A DNA stretch of 17,437 nt from JAYTJL01 sp043731125. GTDB lineage: Bacteria; Patescibacteriota; Saccharimonadia; Saccharimonadales; UBA10212. The stretch is from positions 1-17,437 of the forward strand of contig JAYTJL010000003.1 in NCBI GenBank assembly GCA_043731125.1. The letters are read 5' to 3'. Positions within the stretch are counted from its first letter, which is position 1; every line of letters starts with the position of its first letter. Under the pieces are notes generated by a model. That model did no database searches. It was not told the origin of the DNA and saw only the letters and a program-made list of their open reading frames with translations. This document shows positions 9,157 to 15,497 of this stretch, piece by piece. A program made the translations under genes and the position numbers.

Positions 9157-9879
9157 ATGGTCAAACGAAAGAGTAAATTTAGTTCTAGGGTTGGACCTAG
9201 GTTTTTACTGTTAATAGTCGTTGTTTTTGTCATTATTCTGCTTGGCCTATTTATGATGTTGCCTTTTTGGGATGATGTAGTTGGTGCTGGTAGTGGCGCA
9301 TATCTTGCCATTCTGGCTTTAATTCTAGGTGATGCGGTTTTCCCGCTACTCCCAGGAGAGACAACTCTAAACACCGCCTCAGTTGCAGCTTCGACGGGCA
9401 AATTATCACTTGGCCTTGTTATTGTAGCGGGCGGACTTGGTGCAACAATTGGGGACTCCTGCGTCTATTGGATAGCGAGGTCACTACATGGTTCGCTCCA
9501 CACTAAGGTGATGAACCTGGCAGCACAACCTCGGTCCAATGCAATTCTCAAGGTTTTTAAGAACAACGCACCACTGATGCTTGTCTTTGGGCGTTATATC
9601 CCTGGTCTTCGACTAGTCGTTAACGTTACTATGGGATCGGTGGTGCGGCTGCCGTATCGACGCTTTCTCCCCTGATCTGCGTTTGCTGGCTTTCTTTGGT
9701 CTGCCTATACCTGCTCACTAGCATACGCAGTTGCCACAGTGCTTGATAGCACGCCATTTGTCTCGGTTGTTATCTCGGGCGTGGTTACGAGCGTAGCACT
9801 CGTGGTCATAGGGTGGATGTTGCGACGCAGCATTCGGCGTGAAACGGTTCAGGCAGAGCAGCAGAGTCATAGGCCATAG
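9157..9879 (+). pseudogene. DedA-family membrane protein gene with one in-frame TGA
   Basis: DedA/VTT-type membrane proteins are linked to lipid scrambling or undecaprenyl-phosphate recycling in the cell membrane. The open frame runs 9157-9675 (172 codons) and stops at TGA 9673-9675. The same frame continues without interruption to TAG at 9877-9879, giving 240 codons if TGA is read through. Family signs: FPLLPGE (62-68), GDSCVYWIAR (99-108) and GRYIPGLR (145-152). The last is followed by YRRFLP, the stop, and then SAFAGFLWSAYT, which is the normal family continuation with the final membrane helices. The stop falls where Trp would fit, so TGG to TGA is the simplest explanation. Other Trp codons in the frame are TGG. 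The start has AGGAG 6 nt upstream. It may be a recent pseudogene, a truncated protein or a sequencing error. Confidence 0.8.
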
Positions 9880-10026
9880 TTACGCTACGAGTCACGTAGA
9901 GTTGTTCCTATAAATGAGCATGGCGCGAGATATTTATTGAAGTACACTAGAGCGCTAGCGTTGTAGTTTTTGCGCTAATGGCAATATTATTACCGAAGTA
10001 ATTATTAAAGATCTTATTTTCCTCGT

Positions 10027-10056
10027 GCGCAAAGCGGTTGCGCTAGTGTTTATTTT
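10027..10056 (+). terminator. Possible terminator after dedA
   Basis: GCGCAA (10027-10032) and TTGCGC (10038-10043) form a 6 bp stem with a 5 nt loop, followed by the T-rich TAGTGTTTATTTTTATTG. The U tract starts a few bases late, so the call is tentative. Confidence 0.4.
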
Positions 10057-10136
10057 TATTGTAAGTTGGTAAGTACAAACAACTAAGCCGTATCTGTAAA
10101 TTGTGAGAAAGCAGTGAGGCAATAATAGGGGGTGGA

Positions 10137-10721
10137 ATGGTAAAGCAAGTTATTAAATTTAGCGCAGGAGTAGGCGCTAGTTTTGTTTTGATGGCAGGAG
10201 TGGCGAGCGCAGCACCGTCAATCAGCAATACTGGTAACGGGTCGACTAATAAAATAAAGAGTAAAAACGTCGTTAAGTGCAAAGTAATCAACAAAAACAC
10301 AGTTGTGGTAAGCAATTCAAATGTTCAGGGAAGCAGTACTGGCAAGGCAAGTGTTAAATGGAACACCACTGGTGGCGATGCCACCAGTGGTGATGCTACA
10401 AACACCAATACAACTGGCCTGATACTGGGCGTTACTAACGCACCAACAGACAGTTGCTCTTGCGGCTGCGGTGAGTTTACAGCTCTAGATGGCAGCATTG
10501 ACCAGACAGGAAAAGATTCTTGGAATGTAATTTCCTGGTGGAATGTTAACAAGCAAAAGACTGTTAACAACAACAATGTAGCTGTCTACAATAGCAGTGT
10601 TCAATCTGCTTCAAGCGGTAACGCATCAGTCAATGGCAACACTACTGGGGGCAATGCAACTAGTGGTAATGCTAGCAACAGCAACTCAACCAGCGCAGAG
10701 ATTACAGTTTCAAACAACTAA
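10137..10721 (+). CDS. Secreted NTTGG-repeat protein, two repeats
   Basis: 194 residues. A signal peptide (basic start, hydrophobic VGASFVLMAGVASA, likely cut after ASA at about 25) leads to a fully polar Asn/Thr/Ser/Gly-rich chain. It has two repeats of about 90 residues with cores NTTGGDATSGDA (76-87) and NTTGGNATSGNA (168-179). Each core is preceded by a beta-like N-x-V-V-V-S-N-S pattern. Between them is a Cys cluster, CSCGC (107-111). The start has GGGGG about 4 nt upstream. It is a clear paralogue of the minus-strand protein at 13320-13907 and shares the core with the large protein at 11063-13153. A beta-solenoid or amyloid-like surface or secreted structure is plausible, but that is inference. 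A shared bidirectional terminator follows. Confidence 0.85.
   Translation: MVKQVIKFSAGVGASFVLMAGVASAAPSISNTGNGSTNKIKSKNVVKCKVINKNTVVVSNSNVQGSSTGKASVKWNTTGGDATSGDATNTNTTGLILGVTNAPTDSCSCGCGEFTALDGSIDQTGKDSWNVISWWNVNKQKTVNNNNVAVYNSSVQSASSGNASVNGNTTGGNATSGNASNSNSTSAEITVSNN
10365..10391 (+). repeat. Perfect 12 bp palindrome inside the repeat-coding DNA
   Basis: Bases 10365-10376 and 10380-10391 are exact reverse complements with a 3 nt loop. They encode the TTGGDATSG core, whose codons happen to mirror one another. Weaker versions occur at the other copies of the core, for example near 11576-11602. Confidence 0.7.
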
Positions 10722-10736
10722 AACAAAACAGTTCTA

Positions 10737-10774
10737 TAAAAATAAGCTCCAAGCTAACGGAGCTTATTTTTTAT
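10737..10774. terminator. Bidirectional terminator between the 10137 gene and tRNA-Ile
   Basis: AATAAGCTCC (10741-10750) pairs with GGAGCTTATT (10759-10768) over an 8 nt loop, flanked by A runs on the left and T runs on the right. Both strands therefore show a stem followed by at least five U. It would end both the 10137 mRNA and the leftward tRNA-Ala/tRNA-Ile transcript. Confidence 0.85.
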
Positions 10775-10784
10775 AATAATCATC

Positions 10785-10861
10785 TGGTGGGGTTACCTGG
10801 ACTCGAACCAGGGACCTCGTCATTATCAGTGACGCGCTCTAACCAGCTGAGCTATAACCCC
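10785..10861 (-). tRNA. trnI: tRNA-Ile (GAT)
   Basis: On the minus strand the acceptor stem GGGGTTA/TAACCCC closes the cloverleaf. The D arm has AGCTCAGCTGGTTAGAGC, the anticodon stem CGTCA/TGACG surrounds CTGATAA with anticodon GAT (10827-10825), and the T arm has GGTTCGAGTCC. The 3' CCA is encoded (10787-10785). It is downstream of tRNA-Ala on the same strand, and the terminator at 10737-10774 follows. Confidence 0.95.
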
Positions 10862-10864
10862 AAT

Positions 10865-10938
10865 TATCTGGCCCCTCGACAATGCTCGGGGTCATTCTCC
10901 ACGCTTAGGCTTGCCATGAGCAAGCGCAGCGCGTCGAA
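10865..10938. repeat. REP-like spacer between the two tRNAs
   Basis: Contains GCCCCTCGACAATGCTCGGG and following bases (10871-10892), nearly identical to 16301-16321 upstream of 23S apart from one added T. A GGCTTG/CAAGC hairpin and the word GCGCAGCGCGTCGAATGG follow. CTCGACAAGCTCGGG-type words are common dispersed repeats in many bacterial genomes. Confidence 0.45.
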
Positions 10939-11015
10939 TGGTGGAGCGACGGGGACTCGAACCCCGGACCCCCTGCTTGCAAAGCAGGTGCTCTAGCCAA
11001 CTGAGCTATCGCCCC
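10939..11015 (-). tRNA. trnA: tRNA-Ala (TGC)
   Basis: The minus strand reads GGGGCGATAGCTCAGTTGGC at the 5' end. Anticodon stem CCTGC/GCAGG surrounds TTTGCAA with anticodon TGC. The T arm has GGGGTTCGAGTCCCC, and CCA is encoded (10941-10939). The acceptor carries the G3-U70 pair that specifies alanine. It is the first gene of a two-tRNA unit with its own promoter. These are the two tRNAs normally found in the 16S-23S spacer, but here they are antisense to both rRNAs. Confidence 0.96.
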
Positions 11016-11025
11016 AATCGGGACT

Positions 11026-11054
11026 ATTTTAACAGCATCCCACCCCTATAACAA
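11026..11054 (-). promoter_or_regulatory. Promoter of the tRNA-Ala/tRNA-Ile unit
   Basis: On the minus strand the -35 is TTGTTA (11054-11049) and the -10 is TAAAAT (11031-11026), with a 17 bp spacer. Transcription would start about 3 nt before the 5' end of tRNA-Ala. It lies immediately after the stop codon of the 11063 gene, so read-through from that gene is also possible. Confidence 0.65.
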
Positions 11055-11062
11055 GGTTAGAT

Positions 11063-13153
11063 TTAGAATAGGAAGGTTAGGAGGCGGCTGCCTAGAGCTT
11101 GTAGGCTGTTAAGTGCTGGGCCAGTGTAGCGCTTGCTGTATCGGCGAACAGCCTCTGTTGTTGCTAGCAACCAGCCAAAGCCTAGTATGCCGGCTAGTAT
11201 CATGAACAATGAAAATCCGTTTATAGGAGCTGTCTGTGGGCTGCCAGACTTAGCGGCGAACTTAGAGGCGGATGGAAGTGTAGAAGCGCTCTTAACGGCT
11301 ACTGGTGTGCCTCCGAGTGGGTTAACTGTACTGCCGGCAACTGGTGCTAGCTTGTAGCCACTACCACTACTGGCTGGAACAAATTTAAAGACTTGTGGTG
11401 CCTGGGTTGCGCCTGCGCCACCGCCCATACCACCTACCACTGGGTCACCAGCTGAGGTATTTACCCCAAAACTACCGTTCCAGGTACCAAAGACGTTGAT
11501 GAACAATATGCCAAGCCAGTCAGTTAGGTTTAGGTTGACGCCATTAACATTGGCTATGTTGGCGCTGGTGGTAGCATTTCCACTGGTGGCGTTGCCGCCA
11601 GTGGTGTTGCCGTTGACACTGGCGTTACCAGAACCAGCAGTCAGGTTGAGGTTATTGGTGATTGCCTGATTGGCGGTGGAGTTAAGGCTTGCGTCAGTGT
11701 TAACAAGGTTGTTTTGGCTAATGTTGCCACCAAGGGCTGCAGAAGTGCTGCCGGCTGGCGCATCAACTATCATGCCTACCCAGTTGCCAAGGACGTTTAC
11801 GAATACGAGTAGGGCATTGGCACCAACAACTTCACGGCCGGTTAGGTTGAGCACATTTATTGTGTTGCTGGCGTTACCGCTAGTGGCGTTACCGCCGGTG
11901 GTGTTATGGGTGACGCCGGCTGTTCCGCTGGCAGCGTTTTGGTTGACGTTATTAGCAATAGACTGGTTATTGGTCATGTTGGCGTTAATGTTGGTGTTAG
12001 CAAGTGTTGTAGCGTCAATTTGGACAGTAGGGCCACTGGAGGCAATTAGACTATTGAGCATGTCTGGAGGCAGTAAAATGTCACCATTTAGACTACCGTT
12101 GATGTTAATGACGCCCATGAACGATTGCCCAGCGGAAATGATGGAGTTAATTATGTTAAGTACATTGGCAACGGCATCAGCATTGCCAGTTGTGGCATTG
12201 CCACCGGTTGTATTGCTGGACACAGTGGCGTTACCAGTCATGGCGGCTAGGTTAATGTCATTGGTGATAGTGCCGTTGGCTTGGTCGTTAACGGTTAGGT
12301 TGGTGTTGGTATTACTGCCAGTATTCACGTTAGAGCCAGGGCCAATATTGCTAGGGTTGAGTGTAATGTCGCCATTTACGTTGCCATTTATGTTAGCTAC
12401 AAATGTAGCTAGGCTGTTGCCTTGTAATATACCGGCGTTGGATTGCAACATATTTATAACGTTTGCGAGCGCCAGGGCATTGCCAGTTGTGGCATTGCCG
12501 CCAAGAGTGTTGAACATTACACTAGCATCTCCAGTGTTGGCTACTGAATTTAGAGTGTTAGAGATACTGGCGTTATAAAAACCATTGAAGACGCCGTTGA
12601 AGTTGTTAGTATTGTTGGCTTGGACATTGGAATCAGGACCAGTGTTGTTAACGCCAAGAAGTTTAGCGCCAGCTGGAGGGGTATTAACGGTAACTACATT
12701 TGGTACGTATTTACCACTAGGTGCGTCAAACAACCACTGAGTTGTGTCCCAGTGTCCGGTGGTTGGGTTAAAGCTATAAGTCTGAGAATTCTTAGGGTAT
12801 GTCTTTTTGGTTACTGGGTCCCATATGTAGAAATCATTTTCCCACATGCCAGTCTCTGTATTTAGAGTATAAGAGTTTGATTCGGCACCGTTTGGTGTTG
12901 TTGGCCCCGGGGTGGGTGTTGCTGGAGTAACAGCCGGAGCAGGGTCGGCAACAGCAGTAGGAGCTGGAGCTGGGTCAGGGACCGGAGCAGGGGGAGTTGT
13001 AGCATCGACCGGGTTGGTAGTAGTAGGGTCAACAACTGGCGGGGTGGTTACTTCTTCTGCCAGGACTGCAGCCGGTGTAACACCTATCAACACGAACGAC
13101 GCAACAAACAATATGCCTTGCTTGGCGGCGATTCTTAATTTAGTTACTATCAT
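11063..13153 (-). CDS. Large surface protein with four NTTGG repeats and a membrane anchor
   Basis: 696 residues. A signal peptide (ILFVASFVLIGVTPAAVLA, cleavage near 32) comes first, then a Pro/Thr/Ala linker (about 34-88) typical of wall-spanning stalks. Two aromatic mini-repeats follow (95-120 and 126-151; pattern Y-x-x-N-x-x-TG-x-W, then D and K-x-Y). Then come four repeats of about 100 residues with cores at 215-226, 314-325, 417-428 and 516-527 (NTLGGNATTGNA, NTTGGNATTGNA, then NTTGGNATSGNA twice). Each core is followed by a hydrophobic strand ending in G-x-x-NG or GNW-type words. A Gly/Ala/Ser linker precedes one membrane helix (about 644-664), then RRYSKRY. No LPxTG motif is seen. GGAG sits about 14 nt before the ATG, which is long. 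Probably an outward-facing adhesin or coat protein (inference). Confidence 0.88.
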   Translation of the reverse strand: MIVTKLRIAAKQGILFVASFVLIGVTPAAVLAEEVTTPPVVDPTTTNPVDATTPPAPVPDPAPAPTAVADPAPAVTPATPTPGPTTPNGAESNSYTLNTETGMWENDFYIWDPVTKKTYPKNSQTYSFNPTTGHWDTTQWLFDAPSGKYVPNVVTVNTPPAGAKLLGVNNTGPDSNVQANNTNNFNGVFNGFYNASISNTLNSVANTGDASVMFNTLGGNATTGNALALANVINMLQSNAGILQGNSLATFVANINGNVNGDITLNPSNIGPGSNVNTGSNTNTNLTVNDQANGTITNDINLAAMTGNATVSSNTTGGNATTGNADAVANVLNIINSIISAGQSFMGVININGSLNGDILLPPDMLNSLIASSGPTVQIDATTLANTNINANMTNNQSIANNVNQNAASGTAGVTHNTTGGNATSGNASNTINVLNLTGREVVGANALLVFVNVLGNWVGMIVDAPAGSTSAALGGNISQNNLVNTDASLNSTANQAITNNLNLTAGSGNASVNGNTTGGNATSGNATTSANIANVNGVNLNLTDWLGILFINVFGTWNGSFGVNTSAGDPVVGGMGGGAGATQAPQVFKFVPASSGSGYKLAPVAGSTVNPLGGTPVAVKSASTLPSASKFAAKSGSPQTAPINGFSLFMILAGILGFGWLLATTEAVRRYSKRYTGPALNSLQALGSRLLTFLF

Positions 13154-13205
13154 TTTATTTAATTCTTCTCCAACTCTTAAATTTGCTGATTTATCACTTC
13201 CAGGC

Positions 13206-13237
13206 GGGAGAGCCCTGTTTCTAGAAAGGACTCTCCC
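13206..13237. repeat. Hairpin upstream of the large surface-protein gene
   Basis: GGGAGAG (13206-13212) pairs with CTCTCCC (13231-13237), and inner bases CCT/AGG extend it after one mismatch. On the minus strand it lies in the gap between the 13320 gene and the 11063-13153 gene, about 53 nt before the latter's ATG, and no U tract follows. Read on the plus strand it is followed by TTTTAC. It could be a leader hairpin or an intergenic mRNA-processing site. Confidence 0.5.
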
Positions 13238-13303
13238 TTTTACACGTGTTTGTTTGACTAGTTTCGCGCGCGCAAAGAGCAGAATTTCTTCGCACTTTCA
13301 AAA

Positions 13304-13326
13304 CAACTACTAGATAGTACTAGTTG
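13304..13326 (-). terminator. Weak terminator at the end of the 13320 gene
   Basis: CAACTA (minus 13326-13321) pairs with TAGTTG (13309-13304), followed by TTTTG. The gene's stop codon lies inside the hairpin. The short A/T-rich stem makes it tentative. Confidence 0.3.
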
Positions 13327-13907
13327 CTGATTGAAAGAGTAACGCTCGAATGGTTGCTGTTGCTAGCGCTGCCGCTGGTAGCGTTGCCACCAGTAGTGTT
13401 GCCGTAAACAGATGCGTCACCAGAGTCAGCGTCTTGGTCGTTAGTGTTGCTTACAGAAACAGTGTTGTTGTTAACTACGTTAATTTTAACAGTGTTTTTG
13501 TACTCAATGACGTTGTCTGAGTAAGGACCAGTCTCTGTGATGCTGCCATCAAAATCAGCAGCAGAGTCACAACCACAGCCCCAGCCCCAGGCGCCGCTGT
13601 TGTCTACAGACAAGTCAGCTGAGAAGCTGTTGTCGTTAGTAGCGTCGCCGCTAGTAGCGTCGCCACCAGTAGTGTTCTTCTTAACATCAGCGTCACCGCT
13701 ATCAGCGTCTTGATCGTTGTTGTTGCCAACGCTTACTGAGTTGTTGTTAACAAGTTTAGTGTCCATTAGATTGGTACTCTTAACTTTGTTCCACGAGTCA
13801 GGACCAGTGTTTTCGATAGAACTTGCACCGGCTAGGCCCGTTAGACCAGCTGCAGCAATGCTCAAGCTACTTGCTACTGCTACTGTCATTTTTGCAATTT
13901 TATGCAT
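13320..13907 (-). CDS. Secreted NTTGG-repeat protein, Asp-rich paralogue
   Basis: 195 residues with a signal peptide (MHKIAKMTVAVASSLSIAAA, probable cleavage after AGA near 28). Two repeats of about 92 residues have cores NTTGGDATSGDA (78-89) and NTTGGNATSGSA (170-181). Each is preceded by V-S-V-x-N-x-N-DQDADSGDA, so Asp replaces many of the Asn of the paralogue at 10137. Between repeats lies GWGWGCGCDSA (108-116) with a Cys-Gly-Cys pair, matching the Cys cluster of the 10137 protein. AAAGGA precedes the ATG by about 12 nt. It lies between the large repeat protein and the Ser-rich exported protein, all on the minus strand. The DxDxDSGD loops could bind calcium (inference). Confidence 0.85.
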   Translation of the reverse strand: MHKIAKMTVAVASSLSIAAAGLTGLAGASSIENTGPDSWNKVKSTNLMDTKLVNNNSVSVGNNNDQDADSGDADVKKNTTGGDATSGDATNDNSFSADLSVDNSGAWGWGCGCDSAADFDGSITETGPYSDNVIEYKNTVKINVVNNNTVSVSNTNDQDADSGDASVYGNTTGGNATSGSASNSNHSSVTLSISN

Positions 13908-14042
13908 AGTTTTTACTTTCCTTTCTTGAAAAGTTTAGTTTAATATTTCGGGCTTTTCTGCTCACCCGACTTCGCTATATAAGGGAACCCCACCAGATTT
14001 CCCCGCAAAGTCGAGAGACCAAATGCGGGCGCGGCTAGCCTA
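13908..14042. other. Gap with hairpins between the 14043 and 13320 genes
   Basis: Contains TCGGG/CCCGA (around 13948-13969), CCCGCA/TGCGGG (14002-14007/14024-14029, 16 nt loop) and CTAGCC/GGCTAG (14035-14040/14048-14053, spanning the stop codon of the 14043 gene). None has a good U tract. No convincing promoter was found, so the 13320 gene may be read from upstream. Confidence 0.35.
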
Positions 14043-14570
14043 TCATTGGCTAGTCCTTGTGTAGGTACGAACAGTTGTACTGCTATTAATACGGACTTTA
14101 CTACGGGTATCTTGGTCGTCGTTAGCAGAGCTAGAACTAGAGCTACTATTAACGACTACATGCGTAGTTGAGCCGTCTTCATTAGTGATAACTTCATTAA
14201 CGTTGCCGTTTTTTGGCACATCAAAATCTTCGCCGTTAACATTTAGGGATGTCTCAACACTGCTACTCTGTGAATTGCCGGCAGATGCTTGGCCGTCTGT
14301 GGCGGTGGCCTCGATAGCCTCGTTTAATATAGCGTCTGTTGTGGCCGAACTGTCAGCCGTGGTGGATGGGGCGGTTTCTAAATTGACTGAGGAGTTAGCC
14401 TTGGCATTAAGTGTTAGGGCGGCAACAGGTGCGATGATAAATGCTGTAGCAGTGGCTACTGTGTAGGTTGCTCTTTTTGACCTGGATACTGAGCGCAGGC
14501 GCGCATTAAGAACTGAGGCGTTGTTGCCTAGCTTTGTGCGGACTCTTGTTAGATACATAACCCTTTTCAC
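14043..14570 (-). CDS. Ser/Thr-rich exported or membrane-anchored protein
   Basis: 175 residues from a GTG start (14570) with GGAGG 6 nt upstream, better placed than for the ATG at codon 5. A long basic N-terminus (RVRTKLGNNASVLNARLRSV, then SRSKR) precedes one hydrophobic helix at about 36-53 (YTVATATAFIIAPVAALTL). This is either a long signal peptide or a type II membrane anchor. The rest is acidic and Ser/Thr/Asn-rich, with a poly-Ser run near 142-148 and a basic Arg/Thr-rich end (STTVRTYTRTSQ). It ends in TGA. It has no NTTGG core. Family unknown. It is the first protein gene after the structured leader at 14868-14941 and so may be controlled by it. Confidence 0.75.
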   Translation of the reverse strand: MKRVMYLTRVRTKLGNNASVLNARLRSVSRSKRATYTVATATAFIIAPVAALTLNAKANSSVNLETAPSTTADSSATTDAILNEAIEATATDGQASAGNSQSSSVETSLNVNGEDFDVPKNGNVNEVITNEDGSTTHVVVNSSSSSSSANDDQDTRSKVRINSSTTVRTYTRTSQ

Positions 14571-14867
14571 CTTACGCCTCCGTTAGTTTTTCCTTTATGA
14601 ACAAAGAAAACAGAACATTGCTTTTGTACCCTTGTTTTTGTATTCGATAAACCCCACCCGGGTTTTTGTCTATGCACCCAGCGTATAGCACCCAAGCGTT
14701 TTATGACAAGTACAAATGACTAATAAAGTGCAACATTAGCTTTTCTAACAGATGCAGGCGTGTCACCTTTTTTACAGCACTTATACAGTTAATTTGTAAT
14801 GCATGTGATGCATACAAAATGCCACACTCAGCTTGTTAATTAATTTCACCTCCTTTTCTTATATATT
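14571..14867 (-). promoter_or_regulatory. Long leader of the 14043 gene, with an unused perfect Shine-Dalgarno
   Basis: On the minus strand AAAAGGAGGTGA (14857-14846) is a full complement of the 16S 3' end. No ATG follows at normal distance. The only frame is GTG (overlapping it, 14849) or ATT (14840), running to TAA at 14781: a 19-22 codon peptide containing FCMHHMHY. Farther on, AAACCC/GGGTTT (near 14650-14666) forms a modest hairpin. I see no other gene. Confidence 0.35.
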
Positions 14868-14941
14868 GGGTTCCAAATCCCCGTCTCCACGTACGTAGAC
14901 GGCAGAGCCGGTGGGGCTCTAATCGTGTAGCACGAGAACCC
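14868..14941 (-). ncRNA. Cloverleaf-like structured RNA, candidate leader element
   Basis: A closing stem (GGGTTC 14941-14936 with GAACCC 14873-14868, minus strand) encloses three hairpins. They are TCGTG/CACGA (3 nt loop, 14935-14923), AGAGCC/GGCTCT (5 nt loop, 14920-14904) and CCGTCT/AGACGG (10 nt loop, 14902-14881). The whole is 74 nt and forms a four-way junction. It is not a tRNA: it lacks the GGTTCRA T loop and a 7 bp acceptor. The minus-strand promoter at 14949-14976 would start transcription exactly at its first G. I do not recognise it as a known riboswitch. Confidence 0.5.
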
Positions 14942-14948
14942 ATAGAAT

Positions 14949-14976
14949 ATAATAGCCAGCTATGAACGTCTGTGAA
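14949..14976 (-). promoter_or_regulatory. Promoter starting at the cloverleaf RNA
   Basis: On the minus strand TTCACA (14976-14971) and TATTAT (14954-14949) are 16 bp apart. The expected start, 7-8 nt downstream, is the GGG at 14941. A plus-strand alternative (TTAATT, 16 bp, TATATT 14862-14867) exists but would begin transcription inside the closing stem. Confidence 0.5.
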
Positions 14977-15458
14977 ATATCTAACAATTTTTTATGAACC
15001 TAGTAGGCTGTACAGTTCCGTATTTCTGGCATGGTTGCCTTCAGCTTGATGGTTTTTAGTACAATCAATAACAAACCTATATATTGATAATAGAAATTTT
15101 ATAAAAGTCGCTGACATTTTCTAGATTCTATATAAAGAAGGGGCTATCCAACAACAAAATGATCAAATTTATTACCAAATTATTGATTTGATTTTTGACA
15201 CGGCAATCTATCTGACTCACGATACTCAATAAATTATATTAAATACAACATATTAAACTAATAACAGGCTAATTAAATACTCTTAATAACAAAATATTAT
15301 ATTGTAAAACAAACAATGATAGCAATAACACTAGTAAAAATATATAACTAAAACCAAACAAAAATAGCACAAAGTGGTTGCTCGCCACAACAACCCTGGA
15401 GTTGGATGTACTCACCCGGATTATGCGTGTGTCCTAGCACAATATTTAATATTCAGTC
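14977..15458. other. AT-rich gene-free stretch
   Basis: About 480 bp with no open frame that has a ribosome binding site and no RNA gene I can recognise. From about 15060 to 15370 it is much richer in A/T than its surroundings. An imperfect inverted repeat ATCAAAT/ATTTGAT (15162-15168/15186-15192) followed by TTTTGA and a GTGG/CCAC hairpin near 15373-15387 are the only structures noted. No DnaA-box cluster was seen. Confidence 0.4.
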
Positions 15459-15487
15459 TTGCCTTTTTTACTTTTGCGTAGCATATT
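15459..15487 (+). promoter_or_regulatory. Candidate promoter of the 15498 gene
   Basis: TTGCCT (15459-15464) and CATATT (15482-15487) are separated by 17 bp. Transcription would start near 15494, only about 4 nt before the ATG, giving an almost leaderless mRNA. Confidence 0.4.
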
Positions 15488-15497
15488 GGTTGGCTAT

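Noticed and set aside
9673..9675. Genome-wide UGA recoding
   Set aside because: TGA ends several intact genes here (5218, 6298, 14043) and all Trp in gyrase and elsewhere is TGG, so the dedA TGA is a local event.
11670..12578. 302-codon plus-strand open frame
   Set aside because: It is antisense to the large repeat-protein gene; the hydrophobic Leu/Val/Pro-rich product is the shadow of the repetitive Asn/Thr/Gly codons. No ribosome binding site is evident.
10361..13700. CRISPR array
   Set aside because: The recurring DNA words are codons of the NTTGG repeat, about 270-310 bp apart within open reading frames, not short repeats with unique spacers.
14868..14941. tRNA gene
   Set aside because: The cloverleaf shape is present, but the T-loop GGTTCRA, a 7 bp acceptor and a 7 nt anticodon loop are missing.
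15060..15400. Replication origin
   Set aside because: It is AT-rich, but no DnaA-box cluster was seen and neither dnaA nor dnaN is nearby.
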